Shown: positions 48,774 through 60,775 of the stretch, piece by piece
Layout of the letters: every line of letters starts with the position of its first letter
Numbering within the stretch: position 1 is the stretch's first letter
DNA from: Salvator merianae
Taxonomy: Eukaryota; Chordata; Lepidosauria; Squamata; Teiidae
Direction of reading: 5' to 3'
Assembly (NCBI GenBank): GCA_003586115.2
Contig: QVOM02000053.1
Span: forward strand, 5,189,316-5,253,315
DNA length: 64,000 nt
Made by a program: the position numbers and the translations under genes
The notes under the pieces: generated by a model
What the model was told of the DNA's origin: nothing
Database searches by the model: none
The model's input: only the letters and a program-made list of their open reading frames with translations

Positions 48774-48814
48774 ATTATATATTATGTTGTACATGCTGCA
48801 ACATAATATATAAT
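48774..48814. repeat. Perfect 16-bp inverted repeat, 9-nt loop
   Basis: ATTATATATTATGTTG (48774-48789) is exactly mirrored at 48799-48814. It lies at the left border of the GAACC-rich element and could mark a terminal structure or an integration site. Confidence 0.85.
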
Positions 48815-49098
48815 GTGCTGAACTGGTTCTTTTTCGTACTGGTTGAAATTGTAGTGAATTGCCTGGTAGTTGGAGACTTTGATTCAACTTCAGATTTGAA
48901 CTGGGAGGATTAAAATAAACTCCAGGAACTCCACTCATTTTGACAATGTTTCTGGTGTATTTTAGGCCCTTTCTGTGTTTAAAAAGCTAACAAACCAGTA
49001 AATGAACTGCCAGACCACTTCGAGTTTTGAAATGAACCAATTTGTTGCTTTAGTGAGTTGTTTAAATTGGAAACAAACCTCTAAAAACATACACGTCC
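48806..49098. mobile_element. GAACC-rich MITE-like element, end TACACGTCCCTA
   Basis: Blocks such as GCTGAACTGGTTC, TTGATTCAACTTCAG and TTTTGAAATGAACC lead to the end ACATACACGTCCCTATTC (49087-49104). AGGCCCTTTCTGTG near 48964 resembles the end of the other MITE family and suggests nesting. Confidence 0.45.
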
Positions 49099-49430
49099 CT
49101 ATTCTATGTAGTTGCATATAATGACAGTTTTTTCAGTTGACTGAAACCAAAGTTCAAATGTAGCAAATTATAAGAAATTAACATTAATGCACACAGAATT
49201 CCAATAAATTCAGATTCCTAAAATTCTCCTTGAAATTGACCAGACATGAAATTTGTCCTCAACCTTAACTGTGATTGATATAGACAGATATTGAGGAAGT
49301 AGTTCAATTTATCTATGCCACACTCCTGTAATTATCAATTTAGGGCCTATAGCCTCCTATAGGCCTTAAAATATGATATAGTAGTGAATAATGGTGTATG
49401 AAATGACCTATTCAGATGAAATCTACACTT

Positions 49431-49519
49431 GGCCTTATTTCAGTTTATATCCTAGGAAAGGAATCTGCATCTGCATTGTTTGTAACAGGCCCCAACTGGC
49501 CCAGTGCAGAAAGGGCCTA
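49431..49519. mobile_element. Internally deleted copy of the CTTTCTGCAC MITE
   Basis: ACACTTGGCCTTATTTCAG, TTATATCCTAGGAAAGG, AACAGGCCCCAACTGG and GTGCAGAAAGGGCC appear in the same order as in the 25.38-25.56 kb element. About half the interior is missing. Confidence 0.65.
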
Positions 49520-50159
49520 GTATGGTTTCATGTTTTCTACAGTGATTAGTCATATACAGAATTTCTAGGAAACTAAAAAGCATGGTTCCACATACAGACT
49601 CCCTGTATTATTTCCTTCTGTCAATATGGAACCCTGCTTGTTGATTTTAGAAAGAAACTAAGTGTATCAGCAGATGGCAGCAGCTAGCTGTATTTGACTG
49701 ATAATGGACTTGGAGATATGAATGAAGAAGTTCAGTTCATCCTAGATCCAGTCAATTCAGCTGGTTTTAATATGAATGGACCAGGTAAGATGTCAAATGT
49801 GAACAGATCCAAGACCAAGTTGGCTGAACCATGTGGGAGCAGCAAGCATCTCCACACCAATATGGTGATTGTCACAGAGATTCCTCCTATGCCTTGTCTA
49901 TCTGTATCATTTACTCTACTGAGCAGCTGTTTGGGGCCAGCAAGGTTTGCCTTCCCCTTGATGGGGAAGAGATTTCTTGTGATCTGATCTAACATCTACT
50001 GTGAATCAGTTGTTTGATGGCAATTCACTTTTTCCTGGGAAGGGAAAGGGGAAATTGACACTGAACAGTTGATCAGATTTGGAGAAATGAATAAACATCC
50101 TGAGATGGGGTGGATTGCCAGACTGAGCTGAAATAACTGGATGCTAAACAGGAACTAAG
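49520..50159. other. No gene called; donor-like site at 49787
   Basis: An open frame through ACCAG/GTAAGA looks exon-like at its 3' side, but the upstream acceptor is poor and there is no ATG. See the rejected items. Confidence 0.35.
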
Positions 50160-50206
50160 GAAAGGAAGAAGAAGAAGGAGAAGAAGGAGTAGTAGTAGTA
50201 GTATTA
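50160..50206. repeat. (GAA)n(GTA)n trinucleotide repeat
   Basis: GAAGAAGAAGGAGAAGAAGG followed by AGTAGTAGTAGTAGTA. Confidence 0.9.
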
Positions 50207-52559
50207 ATACACAATGCTAGTAAGAAGAACTGTAAGAACAAGCCAAGAAAGTACAAATCTTGAATATGGTCCTAGTTTAACATCTACAGAAAAACATAAG
50301 CAGGAAAGAATTAGAATTCATCTGTCAGGAAATATTAATCTTATTTTTGTTCTGAGTACTCAGAGGATTCATTAGTAGTTGTAAGGATCTGCTAGATTCT
50401 CCTTAAGCAATCAATCCCATGGGGAGGACACATACTAGGAAACAGCATTTCAGCAAGTTTATCCTTGTATAACTTCAATTTTAATTGCTGCAGTGAGCAA
50501 TACCTTTGATATCCAAGCTGCAGTGTTAATATGATCTACTTATTAGAATTTATTAACTTCCACTAGTTAGATGTGTTAGAGAAACTTTGTCAACCTTTAA
50601 TTCATTTTCTCTTTGCTTTAAAACTATGGACAATTCTTTAGCAATTGCAATTTTCTAAGCATTTTGTTAACATGGGATGTTTGGGGGGAGGAAACTTTGC
50701 AGAAGCTATTGCCTCTAACTTACAGAATGTAATGTATCAGGAGTGAATGTATCTGTCAAAGCCTTTCTACCTGTTGATCATCCTTTGACAGATATAAATC
50801 TGTAGCATTGTGTCAAGATCTCTAGTTCATACTCCAGTGAACACAGGACAAGGACGTAACAGTGAGGCAATTGCTTGCTCAGGGGTAACATATTGGTTTA
50901 TTGACAAGAAACCATCCACTAAAAATGTAGTTACAAGGTTATATACCCCTTCAAGGTACCTTTCCCATCCAGAATCAGTGATGAAGGAAACTTCCCAAAC
51001 AATCTTGGATCCTCCCTTCTTTACTAAAACTTAATATTTATTACACTATGTGTTTTATAATCAGATGCATGTAGAAAGTGTACAGGAACCTGGATCGAAT
51101 AAATGAATCTGCATTGATAAATGAAAGAAATTTGTCCTCTAGATCAGAACTCATCTTGGCTGCTCAAGGATGCTATGAGAGCAGCTTCCCTTACCTCGCT
51201 CGATCTGTAGATTCTATGTAAGGCTCTTTATGTTTTTGCTCCCCATTACAAAAATAAAATAAAATGTATTTTTGTTTCATTATTTGTGCCACAAAAGCAG
51301 CTTAATCCCATCAGCTTGCAACAGGAAGACACTACTTGAGCTAGCAGTGTCCATGTCCCAGGCAAGAGAGCTGCAAGATTAGAATGCAAATGTGTGCACC
51401 AAGGCTGAATAGTTGACTAATCACAGCATCTTATTTACCTGTCCTTGGATGTGTGAATGTTTGCAAACCTTTCATTTATTTCTGTTTCTTCCCAAACATC
51501 AAGCCCCGTGCCTTGAGAGTACATTTTGGGGTACAACAGTAGGTATGTTAATTGTGTCACTGTGAGGCTACACCAGAAGTTTTTTTCTAAGAAATCACCA
51601 TTGGACTAGGGAAGAGATCTGAGCTGACTCTGACATCCTGAGACTTTGAGCTATTTCGCTGCTCTCAAAGCTTACCTGACCTTGAATTGCCTGGTACTAA
51701 TGGGGTATGGCTAGCTGGCCTTTGATGGTCGAATCAGACATTTATGACATCTCACTTAATCACAAATCCAAGGAGGTATTAACAGTTGATTATTAATTAG
51801 GTTTCATGGACTCTCTGCCTTATCTGTGCTACTACCAATATGCTCAGAAAGTTTTCCAGAATTCTGGGAACTTTTCTGAGTTAAGCCTCTTTCTGTCTCT
51901 AGATAGAGTTTGGCCTTTGGCCAATCATCTGTGTGTTCAAGTGTTTTGGCAGCACAAGCTTCTTTTGTGCACCATGAAACCCATACTTTATCAAGAGAAG
52001 ACCCTGAGAAAGGTATAATTCCTCCCTCTCTCCCTTCCTAGTCTATATCCTCATCTCTCTTCTTGTCTCACTCTAAATTTTGAAAACACAGCTCCTGCCA
52101 TAAGCAAAAGGGCTTGTGGCTTGGCTGAGTTGACCCAATTCACTTTGAGAGCTCAGTAGATGAGGTATCATGGGGAACAGATGAAATTTGTGTGAGGGCA
52201 GCAATTGACAGGAAGTTTAAACCAAGAATCAAAGGGGAGAAGTTAGACTGAGGTGGTTCTATCTTTCCCCAGCTGCAAAACCAAGCTCTGAATGCTTAAC
52301 TTCTTTCTGTTTAATGTGTCTTCCCCTTTGTGGCAATGTGTAAACTCCCACTGCTTCGAGTAGCCTCTGCTCTATTTCCCCTTATTTCAGCTATTAGATC
52401 TGGAATCTCTATTCTAAGCCTAGCTTTTACTTTTCCAAGGCTACTGTTAAAAGCTCTCCATTTGCTAAAAGACATCTAGTCTGCCTTTTGCTCTGAGTTG
52501 CGACTATCATTGAGTTCTTTCTAACTTGACACTCTTCTTAGTTGTCTTGTTTGTTTTTA
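50207..52559. other. No gene seen
   Basis: Includes AAAATAAAATAAAAT near 51250. Short open frames only. Confidence 0.5.
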
Positions 52560-54210
52560 AAATCCTTTGTTATTGATCCATTTTTACATTTCTTCAGAAA
52601 ATACATATGAATTCGCAAACAAAAAAGTAGCAAAAGAGAAAATAATTACTAACAGAAAATTGTTAAAAGGAAGAAAGAAAAACTGGATCTCTACCCTCCC
52701 TCTCTTACATTTCTATCCTACATGATTACTTGTTTATGCAAATATCATGACATTTTATTATAATTGTTTGTTTTAATTATCCTAACTGTTATGCCAAATT
52801 AGTAAAAGAGGCCTTTTGTGGGATAATTAGCCCCTGTAGATTAGAGATGGTCTCATTTAAGGGTGACCATATTTCCATTCATTTTGCCAGAACCTTTTTT
52901 GCACACATTGTTGCTTTTTGTGCTGTGACATATTCATTGATCATTATATCCCAGAATATATCATACCATTTCTGAATCTTTAATTTTTCTGAATATTTCA
53001 ATTGCCTAAAAATGATGAGGTACTTGCAGTAATATGTATTGTAATAAAAAATTGTTGAGTTTTTTCTAATTTTATGGATGAAAAATCTTGCAACAAGTAG
53101 ATTTCTGTGTGTAAAGGCTGAAGTGGTAATGGTTCAATGTATTTTTGTCCAAAATAAAGCCTGTTTTGGACATTGCCATAACAGATGAAGATATGTAGGT
53201 GCAACTGAACATCCTCTACACATTTTGTATTTGATATTTTACATATTTTTTTGCAATTTGGATTAGAGTTTTATGCCATCTATATAACAGCTTGGAATAA
53301 TTTCATTTTTTTTTTTTTTTTGTCATTTAAATTTGTCACTTGCTATGTTTTGCCAGGTGTTCTCATTTATTTTTTTCATAAATCCATTTCCCAGATTGAT
53401 TTTAGCACTTAAGATGAAGTTTGTGTTTCAATGAGATGTTGATATATTTTAGAAATCCCATTAATGGAATGTTACTAAGTTTTGAGATTAGTTCAAATGG
53501 AGTGTGGGTGGGTCTGTTGATGGCAAATTGTACCTCTTAAGAAGTTAAAGCATGTATTGTTGCAAATACATCAGTGATTTTTTTAAGTCTTTTTTTTCCA
53601 GTTTGAAATGGGCCACTGGTTAAAGTTATGGTAGAATCAGCACATTTTTTGTGTTTTAAAGTAGAAGTTATTTAATTAATAAGGTGGAATGACTGAGATT
53701 TGAGTCAGTAGGGGTTCAGAAGCTAAGGTAAATAAAAAGAGTGATAGCGAATAGTCTTGTTTTGTTCCTCTGGTTAGCATGAAAGGTTTAATATACTGAT
53801 TGTTAATCTGTAGTCTGGTCAAATTCCCATCATACATGTTCTATATTAGATTAATAAATGAGGAACCAAATTGTATATTTTAAAAGGATTTTTAATAAAT
53901 ATATGTAAAGAACCAAATGAAAGGTTTTTTGGATGTCTAAGGGTTGCGTGGTGATACTAGAACTGTATAAGGCATGTAATAGTGTTCTTATTGGGTCAAG
54001 ACTGAGTCTGTTAGGCATAAATCCTGAGTGCTCAGGATGTATCATTGATCACTGAACTAGGAGATGCTCTCTGCTAATACAGTGGACAGGATTTTAAAAT
54101 CCTGATTAATCAGTGTTATTGGTCTATATGAACTCAAGAGTGTAGGTCTTTATTTGGTGTACAAATTGGTACCAGAACGGACACTTTACAGGAAGAATAA
54201 ATTTTCCCTG
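52560..54210 (-). mobile_element. L1-type LINE, 5'-truncated: ORF2 3' half plus 3' UTR
   Basis: Read on the minus strand, L1 ORF2 landmarks appear in the correct order. SSYRPITLIN and DFKILSTVLA (near 54130-54080) come first, then IHPEHSGFMPNR (from 54042). LDIQKTFHLV (near 53937) is the polymerase A-motif region, where the second acidic residue has become His. RLQINNQYIKPFMLTRGTKQ follows (near 53815-53750), then KKCADS at the YxDD site (degraded). The C-terminal zinc knuckle CRGCSVAPTYLHLLWQC (CX2CX7HX4C, about 53220-53170) and KWYDIFWDIMI (near 52975) close the protein. The remainder to about 52560 is A/T-rich 3' UTR. Many stops and frameshifts make it a fossil. Confidence 0.88.
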
Positions 54211-55342
54211 TGAGTAATGTATGATTGGAGAGGTGAAGTAGATGATACTTCATACTTTATAAAATGATGATGAATACCCACTGAATCCCGATGATCTACA
54301 TGGTTTTAATTTGTTTATTTGATCTATAAACTCTTGCTTTCTAATAGAAGATGCATGAGAAAGGCAAAGACACACTGACCATTTTTGCACTTTCCACATT
54401 AGAATGGGGATGATGGATCCATCATTCAGTACAGCAATGGGGTAGCCTGTATGAAGGGTGCATGAGTTACCTCAACAGACAATGCAAACAGGGGAAAACA
54501 AATGTACTATACTTCCATGTTCTCACTAGATCTTCCTCTTCCTCTGAATAGAGAAATACAGGGTGAGGAGGTGCCTTATAAACTCAGGTTATGCTTGCAT
54601 GCATGTTTTCTTGTGAGACTCAAAATGCCAAAATGTCCAATATCCAAAGGAAAAGCACCCCCATGGAAACACTACGGCTATAAAACTTTTGAATGACCCA
54701 TTCGTCTGGGCTACTGGGGGTCACCCTAGACACCCATGTGGATGCCACCTAAGATTTGATTAGATCAGTTATATACTGGAGAGATGAATAATGCAAACTA
54801 TTGCCATCAGCCTTCAAAACAGAACTCAGTCTATAGCTGAAATTGTGTAACAGCCATGGCCTGAAAGAAAAGCAATACCAACTCTTTCTTTTACAGTGAC
54901 CTATTATAGTCCATGAATATGATCAGCATACAAAATTCTTTGCTCCCTACTACAAAGAACCCTACATTTCTCTAAAGTACCTTCATATCCTTCAAAACGT
55001 ATTTCAGAATTAAATCCCAGCATTAATGTATTTTCCATAAATTTCATGCTAAACCTCTTTAGTTCAACAAAAGAAACACTTAACTTGACAGACTGACAGA
55101 AAAATGTATTTGCTGCATCAAGGATGAATATATTATCAAAAATCATTAAGTTTCTGAGATGAAAGGAAATGACAATAAAACTGTTTTCCTTTTCCTTTTA
55201 ACAAATCCAGAGTTTCTGAGCTGACTGCAGGAATTGCCTGAAACATGATATGTGGTCCATTCAATCATCTTAAGGGCTCCATTCTGGATTTTGCACCAGG
55301 ATGTATTCCCTCCAGATTTTCTGCCAGAGTTTAATCTCTTTA
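54211..55342. other. No gene seen
   Basis: The 5' boundary of the L1 copy lies somewhere near the start of this stretch. The rest is unrecognised. Confidence 0.45.
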
Positions 55343-55400
55343 TGCACTGGCCTTTATTCAGGATTATATCCTGGAATGGGGCCTGCCATCCACAGACCGG
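55343..55400. mobile_element. Partial copy of the CTTTCTGCAC MITE (left arm)
   Basis: TGCACTGGCCTTTATTCAGG, ATTATATCCTGGAATGGGG and CCTGCCATC follow the left arm of the 25.38 kb element, which is then truncated. Confidence 0.6.
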
Positions 55401-55966
55401 TGTGGACTACAACATGTCTCAGAGGCCAACAGGAGGCTGATATAAACCTGGGCCACCCATTCTGTCTCTAAGAAAGATTGATGACCCAAAACTATTGGAG
55501 AAGAATTAGCATCTCACACTTGATTCTTTTCCTTACCTTATCTGTTCTGATTCAGTGCTTGGAGAAAAAGAGCAGAGATGGCTGGTGTATCATTAAATGG
55601 TGCCTAAAATGTAGCCCTTGTCATGCAAACAACTAAAAAGATAACAGATTAAAAGTATCACTGTGATAAGAGCAGTGAATTGGGAATACTGGTTTGTGGG
55701 GCAAAAGTTCTTCCAGTCACCCTCTAAGAGCAGGATCTTTTAGGCTATTGACTTTAAAAACAGACAATGGCTTGGGCTGGACAATGTAAAAATGAAGAAT
55801 ATAAAAGATCAACTTGTCTAGCCCAGACCATAAAAGCAGAAGATAGGAATAAGCAGCTATCTGCCAGGAGAAAATGGCATAGGATCGATGTTTTAGGATG
55901 AGATCTTCTTTCTTCATTGATGTTATAGCGATTTCATCTCTTGTGATGAGGTGGGGAAAAACTGTC
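55401..55966. other. No feature recognised
   Basis: Unremarkable sequence up to the foldback element. Confidence 0.5.
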
Positions 55967-56172
55967 ATGGCAAAAGGGCATTCCTCACCTCCATTTGATG
56001 AGTGAGGGGAGCTTGGTCCCCCTCATGGAATTGGATATCATTGTACAACTGATTGTAAAGGGAAGAGGGATTCCTCCTCTCACTGGATCAGCTATAAAAT
56101 ACCATCGGATCCAGAGAAGACATCAAGGTTCCCTCACTCATCAAATGGAGGTGAGGATTGCCCTTTTGCCAT
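55967..56172. mobile_element. 206-bp foldback element with 42-bp near-perfect arms
   Basis: Positions 55967-56008 and 56131-56172 are inverted copies with a single mismatch in 42 bases. The ends read ATGGCAAAAGGGCA and the inner part CTCCATTTGATGAGTGAGGG. The 122-bp centre encodes nothing recognisable. The high arm identity points to recent insertion or to selection on a hairpin. No obvious target-site duplication is seen, so the exact ends and superfamily are open. Confidence 0.8.
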
Positions 56173-57768
56173 TTGACTGAGCAGACAAGCAGTCCAACCG
56201 GAAACAAAGTGAATTGCTTCCTTTAAGGTGGCAGGGGGCAGGCACATCCCTTAAATCAACCACCCCCTCTTGTCTGGATTCATCCTTAATTTCACCCATA
56301 GTAAAGGTTAATAAGAAGGCAGAAGTGTTCATCCCCTTCACAATATCTATGTGCTTCTACAGCCAGTGCATCAATTGTAGGGTCTTCTATAGCTTCAAGG
56401 GGGCAGGGGACACCTTCCTAGAAAGACAGAGAAACTACATTCACACACATGAAAAAGGATCTTCAAAGTGGCCTATAGAATGAAGATTCTACTGTTCCCA
56501 TCCCATTTCTAATCCTGACTAAAGAACTTCAAGAGTATATTTTCAGACTTTTAATGTGGATTTGAGGCACTTCATTTTTTTTTTATCCTTCTTCTAGGCT
56601 TCTTTTTTTTACCCTGTGCTGATGCTGCCATAGATAACTCTTGTCAGCTGTCCAAGTTCAAACACAAAGCCTTAGAGTTAACACTAACACTGTGCATTCC
56701 TTTTGCAGCCTGGGATTAGGCAGTGAAAGTGGATTTTAAATCTATCTCCAGTCTCTCAAGCAATGCTCAGCATCTATGAAATGAACCAATTGGAAAAGTT
56801 TTAAAAGGATTGAGCCAATTATTACACTGAAATGACACTGCCACATAGACACTGACTTGTAATATCCTGGAGGTTAAAGAAAAGACAGGAGGGACAGAAG
56901 GTTGTTTTAACAATAAAGGGCAGAAAAAATCAAGAAAAGAAGAAAATGGTATGATTTCCATAAAGTTTGGAACTGCAGGCTGATTGCAAAAGTGGATATG
57001 TCAGCAATGAAACTGTAAAACGCAGCAGGTTTTTTAAACATGCATTCACCTGAAAAAGCTGAAGTTTATAGTAATAAGATGAGTTATTTTAGAAAAGCTA
57101 TTTATACCTGTAAACAAAAATATTTTATTGATTGTAAGAATGAATAAATTTGTTAAAATTGTGTCTTATATGTTTCTCATAAGGTACGTTACTCTACGTT
57201 TAAACATCAGTTTTTTATAATATTTTAATACACTTTTAAAAATAATGTATACATTTCTTTAGAAATGTACGTATTTCAGCCCATTTTTCTTTGATACCTT
57301 TCTGCATAAGAATGTTTCAGTTAGGTAATAGCAACAGAAAACTAATATGATATGTTCAATTTAGTTTTGACATTGATTTGGGAAGCAGAGATTTAGTATA
57401 GTTTGCTTTTATAGTTTGAAGTAAGTTAATTTCTTTGCATTCTTATCTAAGACCAGTCCCCAATCAATTCAGCTGCCCTATGGGGAAAGCTGAAGTAGCA
57501 CTGAAGCCCTAGAGAAATAAAATCCATGGAGATATTCTTCTCAGGAATTCCCATTGATTCTTCTCCTTCTATCCACCTATGTACACTTATAGTTAGTTGG
57601 CATGTATTACAGTTCTCCACAAACACTATAATTCAGGCAGAATAACATATTGTACTGACTTGACTGGCTACCCAGCCATGTGGTTTGCAAAGGGATCAGG
57701 GCAGGTCTGAGATCCAGAGAAAAGCTATTTATTCTGACCATCATTTGCATGCAGCAGCTCATCACATA
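56173..57768. other. No gene seen
   Basis: AT-rich, with nothing recognised. T-runs near 56578 and 56606. Confidence 0.5.
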
Positions 57769-57875
57769 TGAACATAAGAGGAGCCCTGCTGAATCAGGCC
57801 ACAGTTCATTTGGTCCAGCACTGTGTTTCACACAATGGCCCATAAATTGCTTCTGGACATTCTCAAGCAGAAGAT
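57769..57875 (+). repeat. Squamate-type dispersed repeat (GAACATAAGAGGAGCCCTGCT)
   Basis: GAACATAAGAGGAGCCCTGC, TGAATCAGGCCACAG, TTTGGTCCAGCACTGTG and TTTCACACAATGGCCCA follow a repeat very common in lizard genomic sequence. It is less diverged than the 42.96 kb copy. Confidence 0.75.
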
Positions 57876-59337
57876 AAAGGTAAAACCTTCACAGCTTAGT
57901 TTGTCCCCAAATTAAATTCAATTGCTGCTGAAACGCAATTGGATGGAAATCCCAAGGTGAGGCCTGGACTCACCATTACCACTTGGAGTCTTCCTCCAAG
58001 GTAGAAAAATCAAATATGGAGGCTCAGAAAAGGGAAGGCGATGAATGAAATAGGAGGTGCTGGCTGCAGCCCGATGTGGGCATAAATGTGTGGTTACTGT
58101 ACACCTGGGGCTGTTACTAAGCAGTCTTGTTTGGTCATCCGAATGCAACCTAAGTCTTTTTTAAATGTATCTGTCCTTGAATGCCTTGTCCAACCCCTCA
58201 TTAGTTTTTGTTGTTGTTGTTCTTTTACATCTTCTCCAAAACGTATTTAAACAGTTCCAAGGGTTTATCATCTCCACCTGGTACTTTCTATTTGACCTTT
58301 TTGTTACATGTTGTCCTTTGAGACTTGAATAGTTTGTTGCAAAAATACAGGGGGGGGGGAGCTCTCTTGCCAAATGAGCCAAACAACCCACGTAATTAAA
58401 GTTAGGAGCTGCCTGACATGTAAAAAACACCAGCACCTTGTCTACAGTGCCGAAGCCAGAAGGGTGACCAAGTGTCATGTTGGGCATAAGAAACTGTGGG
58501 AATTCCTACATTTGCTTATAAAAAGCTGGCATTTTCTAGACTGAGCTGGCACAGGCACAGTCTATTCTGGCACAATATTGGACTGATCATCTGGAAATTA
58601 CTGCAGCCCTGGAGAAAAGGCCCAGAATCATGCTTTTCCTCCAGGCCAGTATCACTGCTTCTTTTGTGCAGGCATAGGGAAAATGAATATTCCTAAAGTC
58701 CATGTTTTGAAGCTAAACACTAAGTGATGCTTTGTAAAATAAAAGTAGAATCTGTAATTTTATTCTTATCACACCTTCAGTTTTGAGTGCTTATTTAATA
58801 TTTCATAGTTTCATTTTTCTTCCTCTTCACTATTTAATTTGTTTCTAGGGAAAACAATAATAATCAACCACCTTTAGGATGCTTGGGGTTTAGGATATGA
58901 GCACCACAGAGCTAGGGATAAAATAATAAATAAGAGCCTGAGACTTGCACTTTTGGAAGTTTATTTCTTTTTCACCTTTGTGAAGATCTTGAAATGTCAA
59001 AGAGGAAAGAGCCTATGAATCTAATAGTCTGGCATCTCTATTGAGTTTCCAGGTAGGATTTGTCCAAATGCCATGAAGAGTCAAGGGCAAATTGAGTCTA
59101 ATCCACAGCAGATGACTCTATTACCTGATAAAAATTAGGGTTTGTAGATTGAGTAGGTTACAGACAGAGAAAATAAAATTAGAACCTCCAGTTTGAGGAT
59201 CTAATTACCTTTTGGAAGAATTATTTAAGCCATATGTCCGTCCTTATATGCAAAGATGCCCCCTTGGGTGATGGCAATTCCAGTGGAAAAAAGAGAATCC
59301 TAATCCCCAGATATGTTCAATGGAGAGGAGGCAGGCA
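57876..59337. other. No gene seen
   Basis: Includes (TTG)n near 58206-58222 and a G-run at 58352-58360. Opposite-strand open frames up to 108 codons have no motifs. Confidence 0.45.
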
Positions 59338-59952
59338 TTAGAGTGATGCAAGTCCCCCTTGAGCAGACAACAGGCAGGTGTCCTGTGAACTGCTGAAGCA
59401 CTTAAAGGTGTTCTCTGAATAAGCCTCATTGAATGGAGGGAAGGAGCTGCGTATTGTCTCTGCCCTTGAAAGCTTTCGATGCACATTCTTAACTGCCCTT
59501 GTGTGTCCTGGATGCATTATGCAACAAAGCTTTGGCAGGAACAGTAAGTCAACCCTCCCACCCCCATAACTCAGTCTGTGGACTCCTGCAGAGCCAGTGT
59601 TACATAAAAGAGGTTTGCTTTGACTTAACCAGACTTTGATCTGCTCAGATCTGGTCACACAGTGACCACTTTGGTAGTGGACCGTTTGGTGGATCTTTCT
59701 GTCCACACTGGGGAACCGCAGCAACTTATCAGAAGTTTCTGAAGCCCTCTCAAGAGGGACCCAGCTGTGGACTACATTTGAGCAGTGCGCACACTTACCA
59801 GAAGCAACTGGATTGCTCCTGGACAGTTGCTTCTGCAGTCTCTTCCAGGTACTGCAGCACAGCGAGTGGGCATGGCAGTGCAACTGTGACAACTGTGCAG
59901 TCATGGGCAGCATCCAGATCACCATGGCAACATACAAGCTTTTGCAGTGCAT
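59338..59952 (-). CDS. 204-codon open frame, unknown, doubtful gene
   Basis: This is the longest ATG-started open frame in the window, within a locally GC-richer segment. The predicted protein begins MHCKSLYVAMVIWML, which is hydrophobic near the start. It is cysteine-rich in its first quarter and contains LSYGGGRVDLLFLPKLCC in its second half. No domain is recognised. No splice signals or promoter were identified, and perfect inverted repeats lie inside it, which argues for repeat-derived DNA. A frame of this length can arise by chance in GC-richer sequence, so it is listed as a candidate only. Confidence 0.2.
   Translation of the reverse strand: MHCKSLYVAMVIWMLPMTAQLSQLHCHAHSLCCSTWKRLQKQLSRSNPVASGKCAHCSNVVHSWVPLERASETSDKLLRFPSVDRKIHQTVHYQSGHCVTRSEQIKVWLSQSKPLLCNTGSAGVHRLSYGGGRVDLLFLPKLCCIMHPGHTRAVKNVHRKLSRAETIRSSFPPFNEAYSENTFKCFSSSQDTCLLSAQGGLASL
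59799..59835. repeat. Perfect 12-bp inverted repeat, 13-nt loop
   Basis: CAGAAGCAACTG at 59799-59810 is mirrored by CAGTTGCTTCTG at 59824-59835. Confidence 0.85.
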
Positions 59953-59976
59953 TGTCTTTCATGTTGCCATGGTGAT
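59918..59976. repeat. Perfect 16-bp inverted repeat
   Basis: ATCACCATGGCAACAT at 59918-59933 is mirrored by ATGTTGCCATGGTGAT at 59961-59976, with a 27-nt spacer. Confidence 0.9.
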
Positions 59977-59994
59977 TCAATTCACCCTGGCCAG

Positions 59995-60059
59995 GTCATT
60001 CGCACTTGCATGCTGCTGGCCTAGAATGGGACTGTTCCAGCATGCAACCTGCGAATGAC
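59995..60059. repeat. Imperfect inverted repeat, about 21-bp arms
   Basis: GTCATTCGCACTTGCATGCTG (59995-60015) pairs with CAGCATGCAACCTGCGAATGAC (60038-60059), apart from a two- to three-base difference in the middle. It is the third inverted repeat within 260 bases. Confidence 0.8.
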
Positions 60060-60775
60060 TGCTGGCATGTTGGGTCTTACCCGTACTAGACTGGTAAGTA
60101 GAAACCCAGCCAGGCATGCAATAATCCAGGCCATGTAAAAGAAGTTGATCACCTGCCAAGAATGGAGAACAGCCCTTTCCTCAGTGGCAGAGATGACTGT
60201 TAAAATACGTTTTATTTCAGTTAATCTCTCCACTCTCTCTCTCTCCTTCACACACACACATACATGTCTGACTCATTTGTATAAATGATCCATCAGAATT
60301 TCCCTATAATATCCCAGGTTTCTTTGAGTTGTACTAAAATGCAGAATTTTTAATGATAATTTATCTCATCCTCCCTTCCAGTATTTCTACACAGAAACTG
60401 TAAGATGAAAGAGTTGCCATAAGCTCATGGATATAAATTAGTTTGGATCATGAACCCCATTCCAAACTTTTTTGTGGAGTAGTTATGTAGAAAATTAATA
60501 CCTAGGCAATGCAAGATTACTCTGTTCCACCTTGCAGTTTTCAGCTACTCATTAAGAATTATAGCGTGAATCTGAAAGAATTATTGGCAACTCGCTAACA
60601 GAGCAGAGTGAAGTTGCTTATATGCCCATAGGAGACATGAGAAAGAAAAATTACTGAATTAATAGAACTGATATTTGTAGGAAAAGAAACTGTACATATA
60701 CAGTACTGTTTTATGCAGTGCATAGGAAATATGAAAGTAATCCTGATACTTTGGATTCAATTAGGTCATATAAGC
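60060..60775. other. No gene seen; CT and AC runs
   Basis: (CT)n and (CA)n runs at about 60231-60263. Otherwise unrecognised. Confidence 0.55.

Noticed and set aside
49688..49785. Possible exon ending at ACCAG/GTAAGA
   Set aside because: The donor is good, but the only acceptor that keeps the frame open lies in purine-rich sequence without a pyrimidine tract, and no in-frame ATG supports a first exon.
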